Below are positions 6,663 to 14,203 of a stretch of 34,530 nt of DNA, in pieces. This DNA is from JADLGF01 sp020849415. GTDB lineage: Bacteria; Chloroflexota; Chloroflexia; Thermomicrobiales; UBA6265. Each line of letters starts with the position of its first letter. Positions within the stretch are counted from its first letter, which is position 1. The stretch covers positions 1 through 34,530 of the forward strand of contig JAPXTJ010000019.1 of NCBI GenBank assembly GCA_033812595.1, in the 5' to 3' direction. The notes under the pieces are model-generated. The model saw only the letters and a list, made by a program, of their open reading frames with translations. It ran no database searches and was not told the DNA's origin. Made by a program: the position numbers and the translations under genes.

Positions 6663-8447
6663 CTAGTAGCCAAGCACGGCGAATCGCCCCTCGATGTTGA
6701 CGGACGAGTTGGTCACGTTGGTGACCTCGATCCAGTAGGTGATGAAGGCGTCGGACGCCCGCTCAACCTGCACCTTCCAGCGAATCTGCGGACCGCCCGG
6801 CCGGGGCGTGGTCGGTACCACGGTCCAGACCACGTGCCAGTGCGCCGGCCAATTGAAGGTAAACCAGCGCTGGGTCTGGTTGGCGGCCAGATTGCCGGTG
6901 AATTGCACGCCGGTGTAGGAGATGTCCTGCAGCGCTTGCGGGATCAGCTGGCGCAGATTCGGCCGGGTTCCGATTCGCTGGGTGACCGGTCGATCGGTTT
7001 CAGCCTGTTGCGCCGAACCGGAGGCCCGGAGCAGTTCGCGCGCCCGCGCGGGTGAAAGCGGAATTCGGCCGCGCGCCTTCAGCGCGCCCTGCACGCAGGC
7101 GATAGCGCCGGTGACGATCGGCGACGCGCTGGATGTGCCGCCGAAGAAATCGGTGTACCAGAGATCTTCGTCGTTGCCACCTTGCAGATCACCGTAACCG
7201 GTGGTGGTCACGCCGGAGCCCCAACCCTGGGCGTCGATCAACGCGCCCCAGTTGGAAAAGCCGAGCCGCGAGCGATCGGCCCCCCAGGTGAGTCCGTGCG
7301 TTCCGGGCGGCGGCGCGCCGGCCCCGACCACGACCGCTCCCGAATCGCGGTTCGATCGCCGGAACGGGTTGGTCCAGCCGGAGGGGAAGCCGCTTGGACG
7401 GGTTTGGTAGAGATTGGCGTCGAGATTCTGGGCGCCGTTGCCGGCGGCTTCAACGACCACAACCCCTCTCGCCACCGCGTAGCGAATGGCGGCGAAGTCG
7501 TCTTCCCACCACTCGACCGCGATGTACCCTTCCTGGTCGTTCCGCTCGGCGAAGTTGTGCAACGGACCCGGCCGGTGCATTTCCAGCAGGACTATGTCAC
7601 CGGGGCTGAGGAGATCGGCGGCTTGCCGAATCGCGGCGGCGCTGCCGATCGTGCCGTGCGAGATCGCGCGGATGTTCGTGTTCGGCGCGATGCCAACGAT
7701 GCCGATCAGGTTCGAGTCGCCACTGATCTCGCCGAGCACCGCCGTACCGTGATCGCGCCAATCGACGCCGTTGTGCACCGTGCCGGAGCCGACGACGCCA
7801 CCCTGATTCTGGGTCAGGTCTTCGTGCGTGAAGCGCCAGTTCCCCTCGATGTCGATCACGCGCACGCCGTTGCCGAGGCCGCCTGGCTGCGTCCAGGCCC
7901 AGCGCGCGTCGATTCCACCCGGAGCGGGATCGAGATAGCCCTGCCGGCCGCTGAAGTCATCCGTGCCTCGTAGCCATTCGAAGATCAGGCGATCGAGGTC
8001 GAGATACTCGAGCTTGATCTTGTAGAGCGGCGGCACCGTCGGCGGCTTCACGTAGGCCGCCTCGACAATGCTCAACTCGTTCAGTTCCTTCGCGGTCTCT
8101 TCCAGTGCCGCCGCCGGTGCCTCCACGCGGTAGAAGCACGAGAGATCGGGAACATCGATGTCGCTCGCTCGCCGGACGCTGGCGAGACTCGCCGAGATTC
8201 GCTCCTCCATGCCGAAGAGCGGCACGAGCTTGAGGCCGGTGCGATCAATCGTGCGGTTCAGTTCCTCGACCCCCGCTCCCGCGAGCGAAACCGGTCCCGA
8301 TGGAGTGCTCCGCAGACCGGCATCGGGCCTGGCCATCACAATCAGCTCCGGTTCGGCGCTGAATGAAACCAGTTGTGACGCCGGCGGATCGGGGTCGTTC
8401 GGCGCCGACTTGCGCCGCCTGCTGGCGCGTTTTGGTGATTCCGCCAT
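6663..8447 (-). CDS. S8 (subtilisin-like) serine protease without signal peptide
   Basis: 594 residues in three parts. Residues about 33-140 form a prodomain-like region ending in AAYVKPPTVPP. Residues about 180-480 are the subtilisin catalytic domain, with Asp199 (VRVIDIEGNW), His233 (WRDHGTAVLGE), Asn337 for the oxyanion hole (VEAAGNGAQ) and Ser439 (FFGGTSSASP). Residues 511-594 are a beta-rich domain duplicated in the next gene. All catalytic residues are present, so it should be active. The N-terminus (MAESPKRASRRRK) is basic and disordered, with no secretion signal, unlike most subtilisins, so an intracellular or lysis-released protease is inferred. ATG 8447 has GGAG 8 nt upstream. It is the second gene of a four-gene minus-strand operon. 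Confidence 0.93.
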   Translation of the reverse strand: MAESPKRASRRRKSAPNDPDPPASQLVSFSAEPELIVMARPDAGLRSTPSGPVSLAGAGVEELNRTIDRTGLKLVPLFGMEERISASLASVRRASDIDVPDLSCFYRVEAPAAALEETAKELNELSIVEAAYVKPPTVPPLYKIKLEYLDLDRLIFEWLRGTDDFSGRQGYLDPAPGGIDARWAWTQPGGLGNGVRVIDIEGNWRFTHEDLTQNQGGVVGSGTVHNGVDWRDHGTAVLGEISGDSNLIGIVGIAPNTNIRAISHGTIGSAAAIRQAADLLSPGDIVLLEMHRPGPLHNFAERNDQEGYIAVEWWEDDFAAIRYAVARGVVVVEAAGNGAQNLDANLYQTRPSGFPSGWTNPFRRSNRDSGAVVVGAGAPPPGTHGLTWGADRSRLGFSNWGALIDAQGWGSGVTTTGYGDLQGGNDEDLWYTDFFGGTSSASPIVTGAIACVQGALKARGRIPLSPARARELLRASGSAQQAETDRPVTQRIGTRPNLRQLIPQALQDISYTGVQFTGNLAANQTQRWFTFNWPAHWHVVWTVVPTTPRPGGPQIRWKVQVERASDAFITYWIEVTNVTNSSVNIEGRFAVLGY

Positions 8448-8481
8448 GGTTCATCTCCGTTGATGAGGGATAAACGACTGG

Positions 8482-8787
8482 TCAGGGCGGTGATTCCGGC
8501 GGCTTGATGTAGGCCGCGAGCACCGCTTCGTGGCGCTGGAGCGCAGTGAGCAGGGCCGGGGAAGCCGGTTCCGAAACGAACACCGTGAACCACGATTCGA
8601 GGTCCGGTTCGCCAACTCCGGGAAAGACCGGTTCGAGACCGGCGCCGGCCGTGTCGATCAGATCGAGCAGATTCGTGGTTGCTTCGGACCGGGAGTGATG
8701 AGCGGCGAGTTCGCGGGCAACGTCAGCTCGCAGCTGCACGGTGATGCGAACCCGATGGGACGCGGCGTCCACTAGCGAGCCGGGCAC
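8482..8787 (-). CDS. Stand-alone prodomain/inhibitor-like protein of the S8 cassette
   Basis: 101 residues. Its second half resembles the prodomain of the adjacent protease: a Gly-Leu-x-Pro-x-Phe segment (AGLEPVFPG versus GLKLVPLFG), a strand with Trp-Phe-Thr-Val-Phe, a helix, and an almost identical end (AAYIKPPESPP versus AAYVKPPTVPP, 8 of 11 identical). Subtilisin prodomains chaperone folding and inhibit the active site through their C-terminus, so a trans-acting inhibitor or chaperone is the natural inference. The first half (HRVRITVQLRADVARELAAH) is a strand plus helix without signal peptide. The GTG start at 8787 has no good ribosome-binding site, so the exact start is uncertain. It lies 34 bp before the protease gene. 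Confidence 0.72.
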   Translation of the reverse strand: MPGSLVDAASHRVRITVQLRADVARELAAHHSRSEATTNLLDLIDTAGAGLEPVFPGVGEPDLESWFTVFVSEPASPALLTALQRHEAVLAAYIKPPESPP

Positions 8788-8829
8788 ATGGCACTAACCC
8801 CCACTGCGGTTCGGCAGGAATCTCGCTGG

Positions 8830-8858
8830 GGCTGCGACCTGTCTGTTTTTCCGCAGCC
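8830..8858. other. Leader hairpin upstream of the S8 cassette
   Basis: A 7-bp GC stem (8830-8836 with 8852-8858) encloses a 15-nt loop that contains a run of five T on the plus strand. It lies about 43 bp before the first cassette gene, inside its probable leader. The stretch 8870-8930 is more AT-rich than its surroundings and probably holds the cassette promoter. TTGATT with TACTCT at 17-bp spacing on the minus strand is possible but weak, so no promoter is called. Confidence 0.35.
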
Positions 8859-8983
8859 GCAGAGTACACCCGTCTGGACAGATAATCAATAGGTCGACAT
8901 AGTACGCAAGCTACAATCGCGATGGCGCGCTGGCCACGATTGTCACCACTCCGTCGAAGTAGATCGAGCCGGACCAATAGCGA

Positions 8984-9016
8984 GGCCGCCGGAGCCAACA
9001 ACATGCTCCGGCGGCC
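8984..9016 (-). terminator. Hairpin terminator of the M14 carboxypeptidase gene
   Basis: A perfect 12-bp stem (8984-8995 with 9005-9016) with a 9-nt loop, 33 bp past the stop codon of the carboxypeptidase gene. No U-run follows on the minus strand. It separates this gene from the S8 cassette, which therefore needs its own promoter. Confidence 0.7.
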
Positions 9017-9048
9017 GCTCGCCTGCAAATCAGTTCATTCGGACAGGA

Positions 9049-10758
9049 TCAGAGCGCGACTTCGGTCGTGATCTTGCCGGCCTTGGGGGTGCCGGCGGTG
9101 ATGGTCACCGAGCCGCCGTTCGGGGCCTTTACGACCCATTCCTTGATGGCGCGGGAATCGAGCGGGTAGCCGCCGCCGAAGAACATGCCGCCGTACTGGT
9201 TGACGCGACCGCTCAGGTGGCCCAACTCGCTCTCCGCCTCGCCAGTGATGATCTCGATCCCCTCGCCGGCGATCTCGATCCTGACCGGCTTGCCGACGCC
9301 GACCTTCTTCGCCTGCTCGCTGATGTAGGTCGGCAGGAAGCCGCTGTTCTGCACCAGCGCGGTCACCCGGTAGAGACCGCCGCCGAGCGCCTCGGCTTTC
9401 GCTTCGCGGTACTCCAGATTCGGCGCCACCAGCATGTGCCGGAAGAGGAACTTCGCGTTGGAGGAGGTCATCTCCTCCATCCACGGGCCGGCCGGATTCT
9501 GCCAGGTGTACATGTGCAGCCAGCCGCCGATCTCGACCTCGCCGAGCTGCGGGTGGGTGAACGGCGTCCAATCGCGGAACCCCTCGCCCCCGACGCCTTC
9601 ATCCAGCGTCTGGAGCATCTTGACGTCGACCTCATCGCTCCGGTCCCGGAAGAACTCGATGAAGTTCGGCACCTCGATGCCCGCCTTCTTGGTCAGGCTC
9701 CAAAGTTCCGTGGCGAAGGGAATGATGCCGATCTGCTCGTAGGCCCAATCGATCAGCCCACCCTTGATCGGCACCTTCTTGTTGTAGGCGAAGTCATCGA
9801 AGATGCCGATCGCCGGGTAGCCGGTTTCATCCGTACCCATCTGGCCGATCATCTTGAAGATCTGCTGGTCGAGCTGCGGCAGATCGCTGGTCGGGATGCG
9901 GGTGGGCGGACGCAGGATCGCCGCCGAGTATGTGTGGAAATGCTGAGTGCCGTGGATGTTCTTGTGGTTGATCAGGAACTCGGCGATCGCCTTCGCTTCC
10001 GGCTCGGAGAGCGGGTACGCGCCGGCGCCCGGCTGCTGGAAGTGCGGACCCCACTCATCCGGGAAGTTGCGATTGGAATCGAGCCCCATCAGCGCCGGCG
10101 CCAGATTGACCGCGCCGCCATCCCAGTTCTGGATCGTTCCTTCCGGCAGGATGAAGTAGTACTCGCCGTCGAGATCGTCCGGCAGGCGCTTGGTCATGAT
10201 CCGCGGATCGAGCGCCGACTTCTTCCACGGTCCGGCCGGATCCTTGATCCGCATCTGAAGCACGGTGCCATCGCCATCGACATCACCGGCGACGATGCCG
10301 TCCTGCTGCTTATCCTCCGGGAACGGACGAACAGACGACCGCACGCGATCGATATCGCCGCGCAGCAGCATGTCCATGCCGTCGACGCTGATCGCCGGAA
10401 TGACGTAGAGGGTGGTTTCCTTCAGGATTCTGGCGATTTTCGGATCGGATATCTTGTTCGTGAAGATGTAGTTGAGCATCCAGAGGATCGTCGCGCAGCC
10501 ACTGACCTCTCCGGCGTGGATGTTGGCGTCTACATAGAAGGCGGGCTTGTCATCGGGCGCGCCGGTGGCGGGATCGGTGAGCGTCAGCGCCCAGATATCG
10601 CGCCCTTCGTACGATTTGCCGATGCTCTCGATCGAGGCGATGTCGCTGTTTTCACTCACCCAGCGGTGGATCAGCTCGGTCAGTTCGGCGTAACGGTAGT
10701 AGCGATCGGGCCGGTATTCACTCGAATCCGCCACCCAAATCCCCGGTGTGATTGGCAT
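9049..10758 (-). CDS. M14-family zinc carboxypeptidase with C-terminal beta domain
   Basis: 569 residues. M14 enzymes cleave C-terminal residues or peptidoglycan-type peptides using one zinc ion. The zinc ligands are visible as His81 and Glu84 (DANIHAGEVSG) and His275 (GTQHFHTYS). The substrate carboxylate-binding pair is in LDSNRNFP (227-233), and the catalytic Glu is Glu351 (PFATELWS). Residues from about 440 to the end form a beta-rich domain typical of long M14 proteins. A DVDGDGT stretch near 159-165 may bind calcium or sit in an insertion. There is no signal peptide. ATG 10758 has GGGGAG 7 nt upstream. The gene is bounded by a terminator downstream and by 52 bp from the secreted-protein gene upstream, so it may be part of that transcript. 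Confidence 0.9.
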   Translation of the reverse strand: MPITPGIWVADSSEYRPDRYYRYAELTELIHRWVSENSDIASIESIGKSYEGRDIWALTLTDPATGAPDDKPAFYVDANIHAGEVSGCATILWMLNYIFTNKISDPKIARILKETTLYVIPAISVDGMDMLLRGDIDRVRSSVRPFPEDKQQDGIVAGDVDGDGTVLQMRIKDPAGPWKKSALDPRIMTKRLPDDLDGEYYFILPEGTIQNWDGGAVNLAPALMGLDSNRNFPDEWGPHFQQPGAGAYPLSEPEAKAIAEFLINHKNIHGTQHFHTYSAAILRPPTRIPTSDLPQLDQQIFKMIGQMGTDETGYPAIGIFDDFAYNKKVPIKGGLIDWAYEQIGIIPFATELWSLTKKAGIEVPNFIEFFRDRSDEVDVKMLQTLDEGVGGEGFRDWTPFTHPQLGEVEIGGWLHMYTWQNPAGPWMEEMTSSNAKFLFRHMLVAPNLEYREAKAEALGGGLYRVTALVQNSGFLPTYISEQAKKVGVGKPVRIEIAGEGIEIITGEAESELGHLSGRVNQYGGMFFGGGYPLDSRAIKEWVVKAPNGGSVTITAGTPKAGKITTEVAL

Positions 10759-10810
10759 TCGTTTCTCCCCGTCAGTTCAGGTTGTGAATCGCGAATAAGT
10801 TGCGGTGAGC

Positions 10811-11419
10811 CTAGCGCAGCCCGTCGCGGGCGTCGACCGTTGCCAGAGCGTCGTCGAGCAGGCGCGCCAAAGCGAGCGCGTTGGCCAGCTGGACATCGGC
10901 GTAATCGAGATCAAAGAAAGAGTAGCCGACGATGAGCCGGTCACCCCGCTCGAAGATGCAGAGCGCTCGCGCGGTCTCTTCGCGCAACAGGTAGAGGCAC
11001 TCATCCGCCGGTTCGAGATTCGGCACATCGGCGCGGACGAACATCGCCCGTTCCAGTTCAGCGGTGAACGCGCTCCGAATATCGGTCAGCGCGTCGTTCG
11101 ATTCGTAACGAAGCAGCGCCATCCAATGGTGACCGCCGCCGGCCGGCAGGTGCGCGTTCCAGGCCGTGCCATCCAGCCAGTCCGTGGGCAGGTACTCCGA
11201 GCTTGTGGCAGCCGCCGGTTCACCAATCGTGAAGTGATCAAACGCATTATTGGCCATGGCAGCATCGATCGCCGCGATCAGTTCGCTCCAGCCGCAAGGA
11301 TCGGGGTGGGCAACCGGTGAGGCGATCGCCAGCGGGGTTTCGCAGGAGTCCGGATCGTGGGCGAAGGTGTCCGAAACCGCCATCGAGACGAACAGCAGCA
11401 GCGCGATCAGCCCGCTCAT
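10811..11419 (-). CDS. Secreted protein of unknown function
   Basis: 202 residues with a short Sec-type signal peptide (GLIALLLFVSMAVSDTFA, cleavage probably before His-Asp near residue 21). The mature part has four cysteines (DSCETP, DPCGWSE, DECLYLL, ALCIFER), enough for two disulfides, which fits an extracytoplasmic protein in an organism with the VKOR/DsbA pair seen later. I do not recognise the family; an alpha/beta fold is suggested by alternating patterns such as DRLIVGYSFFDLDYADVQLANALALARLL. Its ATG overlaps the DUF402 stop as ATGA, so it is translationally coupled to that gene. Confidence 0.7.
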   Translation of the reverse strand: MSGLIALLLFVSMAVSDTFAHDPDSCETPLAIASPVAHPDPCGWSELIAAIDAAMANNAFDHFTIGEPAAATSSEYLPTDWLDGTAWNAHLPAGGGHHWMALLRYESNDALTDIRSAFTAELERAMFVRADVPNLEPADECLYLLREETARALCIFERGDRLIVGYSFFDLDYADVQLANALALARLLDDALATVDARDGLR

Positions 11420-11961
11420 CGGTGATCGAAGGGGAAGGCGCGATCGGTCGCCAGGCGGACCAATTCGTCACAAGCGGACACGATGGCGGCGTGCAGGGCG
11501 GGATCGCTTTCGGCGATCCCCGCCTCCTCCAACTCATCATGATCCTCGACCGTGAACGAACCGTCGGCGAGCACGATCAGGTCGAGCCAGAGATCGTGCC
11601 AGGCGAGCGTCGTCCCCTCCACCACCGTCGGGTAAGTGACATTGGCGTACCAGCCGCGCAGCGTGCCGTCCGGCGCGTGAATCCGGAACGCGTTGTAGGG
11701 GTGTTCCGGTGAATAGAACTCGATCAGGGTGTCGCCGGTGACCAGGTGGAGTCCGCCCGATTCGCCGCTCGGGAGCGTCCAGTGACACTCCACCGCCACC
11801 CACGGCGCCGGGGCGCCGGCATCAACGAGCGTGCCCGGATAACGCGCCTTGATCGACCCGTCGAAGCCGACCTTGATCACGTCGAGGGTCGTCCCGATTG
11901 GCAGATCAGGCCAGGTTTGGGCTTCACCGATTGGCGGATGGGTCAAGATTGCGTCTGACAT
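11416..11961 (-). CDS. DUF402 (FAU-1/Ntdp-like) protein
   Basis: 181 residues. The DUF402 signature is clear: a Tyr-Asn pair (HPYNAFRIH), a Gly-Trp-Tyr-x-Asn motif (LRGWYANVTYPT), then LAWHDLWLDLIVLADGSF and VEDHDELEEAG, matching the family's acidic D-x-D...E-x-E metal site. Characterised relatives are divalent-metal-dependent nucleoside tri- or diphosphatases, and the domain also occurs in RNA-binding proteins, so nucleotide hydrolysis is plausible but unproven. ATG 11961 overlaps the nitroreductase stop by one base (TGATG); a GTG one codon earlier is the alternative. It sits between the nitroreductase and the secreted protein in a tightly packed operon. Confidence 0.85.
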   Translation of the reverse strand: MSDAILTHPPIGEAQTWPDLPIGTTLDVIKVGFDGSIKARYPGTLVDAGAPAPWVAVECHWTLPSGESGGLHLVTGDTLIEFYSPEHPYNAFRIHAPDGTLRGWYANVTYPTVVEGTTLAWHDLWLDLIVLADGSFTVEDHDELEEAGIAESDPALHAAIVSACDELVRLATDRAFPFDHR

Positions 11962-12512
11962 CACGCCTTCGACCGACCGTATTTGCCGTAGCTGACGAGC
12001 TCATCCAGCGATTTCCGACCGGGGATGTTGGCGCCTTCGCGCAGATCCTTGAGCGTGGTCGGGTAGCCAAGCACCACCACCGAGCGGCAGAACATGTCGT
12101 CCGGCACGCCGATCACCTCGGCGCCGACCGACTTCTCGGCGTCGCTCAGGAACCAGGCGGTGCCGCCGCCGAGTCCGAGCAGCGAGGCGGCGGTGAGGAT
12201 GCGCTCGGAGACGCGTCCCTCATCGTAACCGGTGGTGGCGTTCTCAGTGACGAAAACGAGCGCGATCGCCAGCGGCGCGGCTGCGACCCAATTTATCGAC
12301 TCGCGCACCTCGCTGATCGCCTTCAGTTGCGCCTTGTCGGTGATCACCACGAAGCGCCACGGCTGCTGGTTGCGGGCACTGCCGCTCCAACGCGCTACCT
12401 CGAGCAGTTGGTGCAATACATCGTCCGGCACCGGCTGGTCTTCGAAATACCGCGCCTGCCGAACCTTCCGGATTTCCTCAACCACCGCTTCCGCGTTCTC
12501 GATCTTGGCCAT
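11961..12512 (-). CDS. Nitroreductase-family FMN oxidoreductase
   Basis: 183 residues. The family reduces nitro groups, quinones or other acceptors with NAD(P)H and FMN. The N-terminal substrate/FMN segment (IRKVRQARYFEDQPVP) and the FMN phosphate-binding pattern (ARWSGSARNQQPWRFVVI) are present. So are the central GLGGGTAWFL segment and the C-terminal VVVLGYP motif that precedes a Lys/Arg-rich tail. The ATG at 12512 is chosen for its GGAGGG about 6 nt upstream; the open frame extends further, but through the repeat at 12591-12657. It leads a four-gene overlapping or closely spaced unit with DUF402 and the secreted protein. Physiological substrate unknown. Confidence 0.88.
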   Translation of the reverse strand: MAKIENAEAVVEEIRKVRQARYFEDQPVPDDVLHQLLEVARWSGSARNQQPWRFVVITDKAQLKAISEVRESINWVAAAPLAIALVFVTENATTGYDEGRVSERILTAASLLGLGGGTAWFLSDAEKSVGAEVIGVPDDMFCRSVVVLGYPTTLKDLREGANIPGRKSLDELVSYGKYGRSKA

Positions 12513-12590
12513 GTTTGCCCTCCCCTTTCGTGTTTCAGTGTGTACCGGGATGCGTTTCCTGCCGCAACGCGCCGGTATCGAACCGCGCTT

Positions 12591-12657
12591 GTCGCCTGCG
12601 GGCGACCGGGCGGGCACAAGACCCGCCCCTGCAGGCACCTGGCGACTCTCTCGTCGC
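12591..12657. repeat. REP-like cluster of GC hairpins
   Basis: Three consecutive hairpins lie between two same-strand genes. They are GTCGCC-TGCG-GGCGAC (12591-12606), GGGCGGG-N7-CCCGCCC (12608-12628) and GCGAC-N6-GTCGC (12642-12657), with a CCTGCAGG palindrome in between. The outer hairpins share the GTCGC/GCGAC arm, so alternative long-range pairing is possible. This form, and the GGGCGGG-CACAAGA-CCCGCCC core, look like a dispersed extragenic palindrome. It may also terminate the phosphohexomutase transcript. Confidence 0.7.
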
Positions 12658-12659
12658 AA

Positions 12660-14018
12660 CTATCCACGAATCATCGCGAGCACTTCATTGGTGCGCGCTT
12701 CCAGTTGGGTTGCGTCATCGACTTCGAGGTTCAGGCGCAGCAGCGGTTGCGTGTTCGATGAGCGGACGTTGAACCACCAATTGTCGAACCCGACCGTGAT
12801 GCCATCGAAGTGATCGATGCTCGCGCCCTGGGCGGTGTAGGTCGTCTCGATCTTCGCCAGCACGCCGGCCGGATCGGCCACCTCGCTGTTGATCTCGCCG
12901 GAGCGGACGCGGGTATCCAGCGGCGCCAGCACCTCGCTCAGCGGCTTGCCCGCTTCGGAAACGAGTTCGAGCACGGTCAGCATCGCGATCATGCCCGAAT
13001 CGGCGTACCAGTTGTCGCGGAAATAGAAGTGACCCGAATGCTCGCCGCCAAAAATGGCGTCTTCCTCGCGCATGATCGCCTTGATCAGCGAGTGTCCGAC
13101 CGGGGTTCGCACCGCCCGACCGCCGAGCCTGGAGATGGTTTCCGGCACGGAGCGGGAGCAGATCAGGTTGTAGCAAATCGTCGCGCCCGGGTGCTTCTTC
13201 AGCGTGGAGACCGCCACCATCAGGGTCGTCATGTCGCCGCCGATGAAGGCGCCGTGTTCGTCGATCAGGAACATGCGGTCGGCATCGCCATCGAAGGCGA
13301 CCCCGAAATCGCAGCCGTTCTCCACGACCGCCCGCTGCAGATCGACGATGTTCTCCGGCTCAATCGGATTGGCCGGGTGGTTCGGGAACGAGCCATCGAG
13401 TTCGAAGAAGAGCGGTACGACCTCGATCGGCAGGCGGGAGAAGACGGTCGGGGCGGTCAGGCCAGCCATACCGTTGCCGGCATCGACCGCGATCTTCAGC
13501 GGCCGGATCTTGGAGAGATCGATCAGCGACAGCACGTGATCAGCGTAGGCATCGAGCACGTTCCGCTCGGTGAGATCGCCCCGCTTCTCCGCCGTCTCAC
13601 CGAACTCGTCGGCAATGACCAGATCGCGAATCTGCGAGATACCGGCCTCGAACGAAAGCGCCCGCGCTTCCTCCCGGCAGATCTTGAAGCCGTTGTACTC
13701 GGCCGGATTGTGCGAGGCGGTGATCATCACCCCGGCCGGGTAGCCGAACTTCCCGACCGCGAAGTAGAGCCCGTCCGTGCTCACCAATCCGACATCGGCG
13801 ACATCGGCCCCCTGATCGCGGATGCCGTCGATCAGCGCCGTCGCGAGCAGATCGCCCGAAACGCGCATGTCGCGACCGACCGCCACCGCATCGACGTCGA
13901 GGTAGGCAACGATCGCCCGGCCGATCCGGTAGGCGATATCGGGCGTCAGTTCGTCCGGGTAAACCCCGCGCACGTCGTACGCCTTGAAGAGTGAGCCGAT
14001 CGATTGTCCATCCGTCAT
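12660..14018 (-). CDS. Phosphomannomutase/phosphoglucomutase
   Basis: 452 residues, typical of the alpha-D-phosphohexomutase family, which moves phosphate between C6 and C1 of mannose or glucose phosphate to feed nucleotide-sugar synthesis. All four domain signatures are visible: the phosphoserine loop (Ser102 in MITASHNPAEYNGFK), the magnesium loop DGDADR (243-248), the sugar-binding GGEHSGH (324-330) and the C-terminal phosphate-binding RSSNTQPLLRLNLE. The start at 14018 has GGAGG about 9 nt upstream and begins MTDGQSIGSLFKAYDVRG, as expected. It is divergent from the iclR gene. Whether mannose or glucose is preferred cannot be read from the sequence; the N-terminal FKAYDVRG is common in ManB/AlgC-type enzymes. 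Confidence 0.94.
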   Translation of the reverse strand: MTDGQSIGSLFKAYDVRGVYPDELTPDIAYRIGRAIVAYLDVDAVAVGRDMRVSGDLLATALIDGIRDQGADVADVGLVSTDGLYFAVGKFGYPAGVMITASHNPAEYNGFKICREEARALSFEAGISQIRDLVIADEFGETAEKRGDLTERNVLDAYADHVLSLIDLSKIRPLKIAVDAGNGMAGLTAPTVFSRLPIEVVPLFFELDGSFPNHPANPIEPENIVDLQRAVVENGCDFGVAFDGDADRMFLIDEHGAFIGGDMTTLMVAVSTLKKHPGATICYNLICSRSVPETISRLGGRAVRTPVGHSLIKAIMREEDAIFGGEHSGHFYFRDNWYADSGMIAMLTVLELVSEAGKPLSEVLAPLDTRVRSGEINSEVADPAGVLAKIETTYTAQGASIDHFDGITVGFDNWWFNVRSSNTQPLLRLNLEVDDATQLEARTNEVLAMIRG

Positions 14019-14136
14019 GCGGGGCGCCTCCAGACTTTGGTGATTCCGATCATCCACGACACCGGCCGCGGAAACGCTGCTTCTATAGTACGTCGCCCTA
14101 TCCTGCGCAGTGCACGGTTCGTGCCGGCCCGGTTGA

Positions 14137-14164
14137 TTGACAAACCGAGCTGCTGGGTTAGAAT
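14137..14164 (+). promoter_or_regulatory. Sigma-70-type promoter of the iclR operon
   Basis: A perfect TTGACA (14137-14142), a 16-bp spacer and TAGAAT (14159-14164, five of six consensus bases) lie 40 bp before the iclR start. This is the best promoter in the window, and its -10 overlaps the operator that follows. Confidence 0.8.
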
Positions 14165-14181
14165 GGAATCAGAATTCCATT
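14162..14181 (+). promoter_or_regulatory. IclR-type operator overlapping the -10
   Basis: An inverted repeat, AATGGAAT (14162-14169), spacer CAGA, ATTCCATT (14174-14181). The half-sites resemble the known IclR recognition pattern TGGAAAT-N-ATTTCCA. Because it covers the -10 and the transcription start of the regulator's own operon, autorepression released by an effector is inferred. Confidence 0.7.
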
Positions 14182-14203
14182 TCCAATGCTTGCGAAGGGC
14201 ACG

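Noticed and set aside
12513..12659. N-terminal extension of the nitroreductase through the open frame
   Set aside because: It would translate a hairpin repeat, while a strong GGAGGG site and a family-like start exist at 12512.
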